A stretch of DNA of 7,901 nucleotides from the NCBI GenBank assembly GCA_013372875.1, contig JABXIW010000324.1:1-7901 (forward strand). Reading direction: 5' to 3'. The translations under genes were made by a program, and so were the position numbers. Below the pieces are notes generated by a model, which was not told where the DNA came from, did no database searches, and was given only the letters and a program-made list of their open reading frames with translations. This document shows positions 7,175 through 7,901 of this stretch, one piece after another. This DNA comes from Gammaproteobacteria bacterium. Its GTDB lineage: Bacteria > Pseudomonadota > Gammaproteobacteria > Enterobacterales > Kangiellaceae. How positions within the stretch are numbered: the stretch's first letter is position 1; every line of letters starts with the position of its first letter.

Positions 7175-7901
7175 ATGGTAGGAACGGTCACCATTACAGA
7201 AATGGATTGTGTCGATGGCGTACATCGCATCGGCGTCGCGACGTTGGATAACACGCCATCACTGAACGCATTGACGTTCGATATGTTGCTTCAACTTCAC
7301 GATCAATTGATCAAATGGCAACACGATCCGCACGTGGTTTGTGTGGTGTTAAGTGGTGCGGGAGAAAAAGCATTCTGTGCTGGCGGGGATGTGCGGGCGA
7401 TGTATCACGTCATGCACAATGAGAGCAAAGAAGTGACCGTAGAATTTTGCACAAAATACTTTGCGTTGGAATACGAGTGTGACTACTTAATCCATACCTA
7501 CAATAAACCCATCATTGGATGGGGTGAAGGCATCGTGATGGGTGGTGGCATGGGGCTGTTTATGGGCACAAGCCACAAGGTTGTTACGCCAATATCGCGT
7601 TTAGCCATGCCAGAAATCAACATCGGTCTATATCCAGACGTAGGTGGTACTTGGTTCCTTAGTCAAATCGATCCTGAAGTGGGTTTATTTCTTGGCTTGA
7701 CCGGTGCGCTCGTTAATTCGAGTGACGCTGTCACTACTGGTCTGGCGGATTGGCTGTTACTGGAAGAGCAATATCCCACTTTGTTAAAAGAGCTACAAAA
7801 AGTGCCATGGGGGACTTCTGGTGCGAAGGAACTGGTTAGTGCGCTGTTGGCGTTGTTGGAAGAACAAATCATCGACAGCAAACCAACCACGCAAATCTGC
7901 C
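7175..7901 (+). CDS. 3-hydroxyisobutyryl-CoA hydrolase, N-terminal part (cut by window edge)
   Basis: Translation from 7175 gives 242 open residues to the right edge, about two thirds of the usual 350-380. It is a crotonase-fold protein with KAFCAGGDVRAMY at 65-77, EGIVMGGGMGL at 118-128 and MPEINIGLYPDVGGTWFL at 145-162. The position of the first hydratase glutamate is a glycine (127, in GGGMG) while the second, Glu147, remains. With the YPDVGG motif (Asp155), this is the hydrolase pattern, not the hydratase one. The enzyme cleaves 3-hydroxyisobutyryl-CoA to 3-hydroxyisobutyrate and CoA in valine breakdown. It starts eight bases after the hydratase stop with a ribosome site overlapping that stop. 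A later in-frame ATG at 7202 lacks comparable support. The product 3-hydroxyisobutyrate would next need MmsB, expected to the right. Many database entries call such proteins enoyl-CoA hydratase. Confidence 0.92.
   Translation, partial: MVGTVTITEMDCVDGVHRIGVATLDNTPSLNALTFDMLLQLHDQLIKWQHDPHVVCVVLSGAGEKAFCAGGDVRAMYHVMHNESKEVTVEFCTKYFALEYECDYLIHTYNKPIIGWGEGIVMGGGMGLFMGTSHKVVTPISRLAMPEINIGLYPDVGGTWFLSQIDPEVGLFLGLTGALVNSSDAVTTGLADWLLLEEQYPTLLKELQKVPWGTSGAKELVSALLALLEEQIIDSKPTTQIC

Overview
The window is a compact branched-chain amino acid degradation locus from a gammaproteobacterium. The protein style, the moderate GC content and the gene order (a MerR regulator LiuR in front of isovaleryl-CoA dehydrogenase, divergent from a thiolase-mmsA-acyl-CoA dehydrogenase-crotonase-hydrolase cluster) fit the Vibrionaceae/Shewanella lineage, most likely a Vibrio. 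That assignment is inference from remembered gene organisation, not a database search.

Layout. Positions 1-2157 are transcribed leftwards (minus strand): liuR (1783-2157), liuA isovaleryl-CoA dehydrogenase (535-1704) and the first 166 codons of liuB, the carboxyltransferase subunit of methylcrotonyl-CoA carboxylase (500 down to the left edge). This is the start of the leucine/isovalerate operon. Positions 2416-7901 are transcribed rightwards: an acetyl-CoA C-acetyltransferase-type thiolase (2416-3642), mmsA methylmalonate-semialdehyde dehydrogenase (3672-5165), an isobutyryl-CoA dehydrogenase-type acyl-CoA dehydrogenase (5186-6340), an enoyl-CoA hydratase (6381-7166) and a 3-hydroxyisobutyryl-CoA hydrolase (from 7175, cut by the right edge). 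This is a valine (and probably isoleucine) operon, with gaps of 8 to 40 bases between genes and no visible terminators.

The two operons face away from each other across a 258-base control region (2158-2415). It holds a 16-bp dyad with an ACGT-N2-ACGT core at 2270-2285, which I read as the LiuR operator, placed so that it overlaps the -35 region of both proposed divergent promoters. A weaker 16-bp dyad lies at 2241-2256.

How the genes work together. LiuA oxidises isovaleryl-CoA to 3-methylcrotonyl-CoA, which LiuB with its biotin partner (outside the window) carboxylates on the way to acetoacetate and acetyl-CoA. On the other side the acyl-CoA dehydrogenase, hydratase, hydrolase and MmsA carry isobutyryl-CoA through methacrylyl-CoA, 3-hydroxyisobutyryl-CoA and 3-hydroxyisobutyrate to methylmalonate semialdehyde and then propionyl-CoA. 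The 3-hydroxyisobutyrate dehydrogenase step (MmsB) is expected just beyond the right edge. The thiolase can close isoleucine breakdown (2-methylacetoacetyl-CoA to propionyl-CoA plus acetyl-CoA) and can also cleave acetoacetyl-CoA. I see no mobile element, RNA gene, CRISPR array or novel defence-like system. The region looks like ordinary core or accessory metabolism with an interesting shared control region.
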